In this document: positions 37,817 through 37,913 of the stretch, one piece after another
Numbering within the stretch: the stretch's first letter is position 1
Layout of the letters: each line of letters begins with the position of its first letter
Source of the DNA: Candidatus Limivicinus sp.
GTDB lineage: Bacteria > Bacillota > Clostridia > Oscillospirales > Oscillospiraceae
Assembly (NCBI GenBank): GCA_029264685.1
Contig: JARHZW010000042.1
Coordinates: forward strand, 1-37,913
Direction of reading: 5' to 3'
Length of the DNA: 37,913 nt
Notes under the pieces: model-generated
The model's database searches: none
Seen by the model: only the letters and a program-made list of their open reading frames with translations
Told to the model about the DNA's origin: nothing
Program-made: the position numbers and the translations under genes

Positions 37817-37913
37817 TTTTATACCTCCTAATTCAACAGCATATAACCAATATATGCGTGAGCAATAAAAAGTATGACTATTTTTTTAAAATTTCAAACT
37901 TAAAATAAAAAAT

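Overview
The window looks like chromosome of an anaerobic, endospore-forming low-to-mid G+C Firmicute, most likely class Clostridia (Oscillospiraceae/Ruminococcaceae-like). The support is a forespore sigma factor SigG and a YtvI-type membrane protein, a class III (oxygen-sensitive) ribonucleotide reductase, a short type-3 prolyl-tRNA synthetase, paired GlgC/GlgD subunits, strong AGGAGG ribosome sites, sigma-A promoters with 17-nt spacers, and hairpin-plus-T terminators between almost every unit. No rRNA, tRNA, CRISPR array, insertion sequence or prophage gene was seen.

Layout. 1-1.9 kb: an AT-rich edge with the start of a transketolase N-terminal-subunit gene, a perfect 32-bp palindrome just downstream of its promoter, and a GntR/FadR-type regulator. 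1.9-6.1 kb: a YcxB-like membrane protein, divergent from a tripartite TRAP transporter operon (dctP-dctQ-dctM) with a long leader holding a terminator hairpin. 6.1-9.2 kb: proS, divergent from a two-gene membrane operon whose first gene appears to start at a non-standard ATA codon. 9.2-12.1 kb: ytvI, a shortened aspartokinase and a PurN-like protein lacking the usual catalytic residues. 12.2-15 kb: a tightly overlapping cassette (histidine phosphatase-GNAT fusion, metallophosphoesterase with an SH3-like tail, DUF1294 protein), then a convergent DUF378 protein.

15-19.7 kb: a candidate small RNA, then an NrdR-box promoter driving nrdG and an nrdD with a fused C-terminal redoxin domain, followed by thioredoxin reductase. 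Together these form a complete anaerobic dNTP-synthesis and reduction module. 19.7-24.6 kb: plsY and a Cof-type HAD phosphatase, divergent from a second TRAP system of the TAXI type (binding protein plus fused permease). 24.6-28.2 kb: sigG with a sigma-F/G-like promoter, divergent from rplJ-rplL with an L10 leader; then a Nudix hydrolase and an unrecognised gene with an attenuator-like leader.

28.3-35.7 kb: a leftward run prs / pth-glgC-glgD-glgP-psuK-like, covering PRPP synthesis, peptidyl-tRNA recycling and glycogen synthesis and breakdown, with a pseudouridine-kinase-like gene translationally coupled to glycogen phosphorylase. 35.9-37.9 kb: prfB without the usual programmed frameshift, a YitT-family membrane protein, and on the other strand a 20-codon open frame with an excellent ribosome site.

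The points most worth following up are the NrdD-redoxin/TrxB module under NrdR boxes, the 20-residue peptide gene, the ATA start, the divergent PurN homologue, the two leaders in which a short open frame runs through a terminator hairpin, and the ~100-nt candidate RNA at 15.2 kb.
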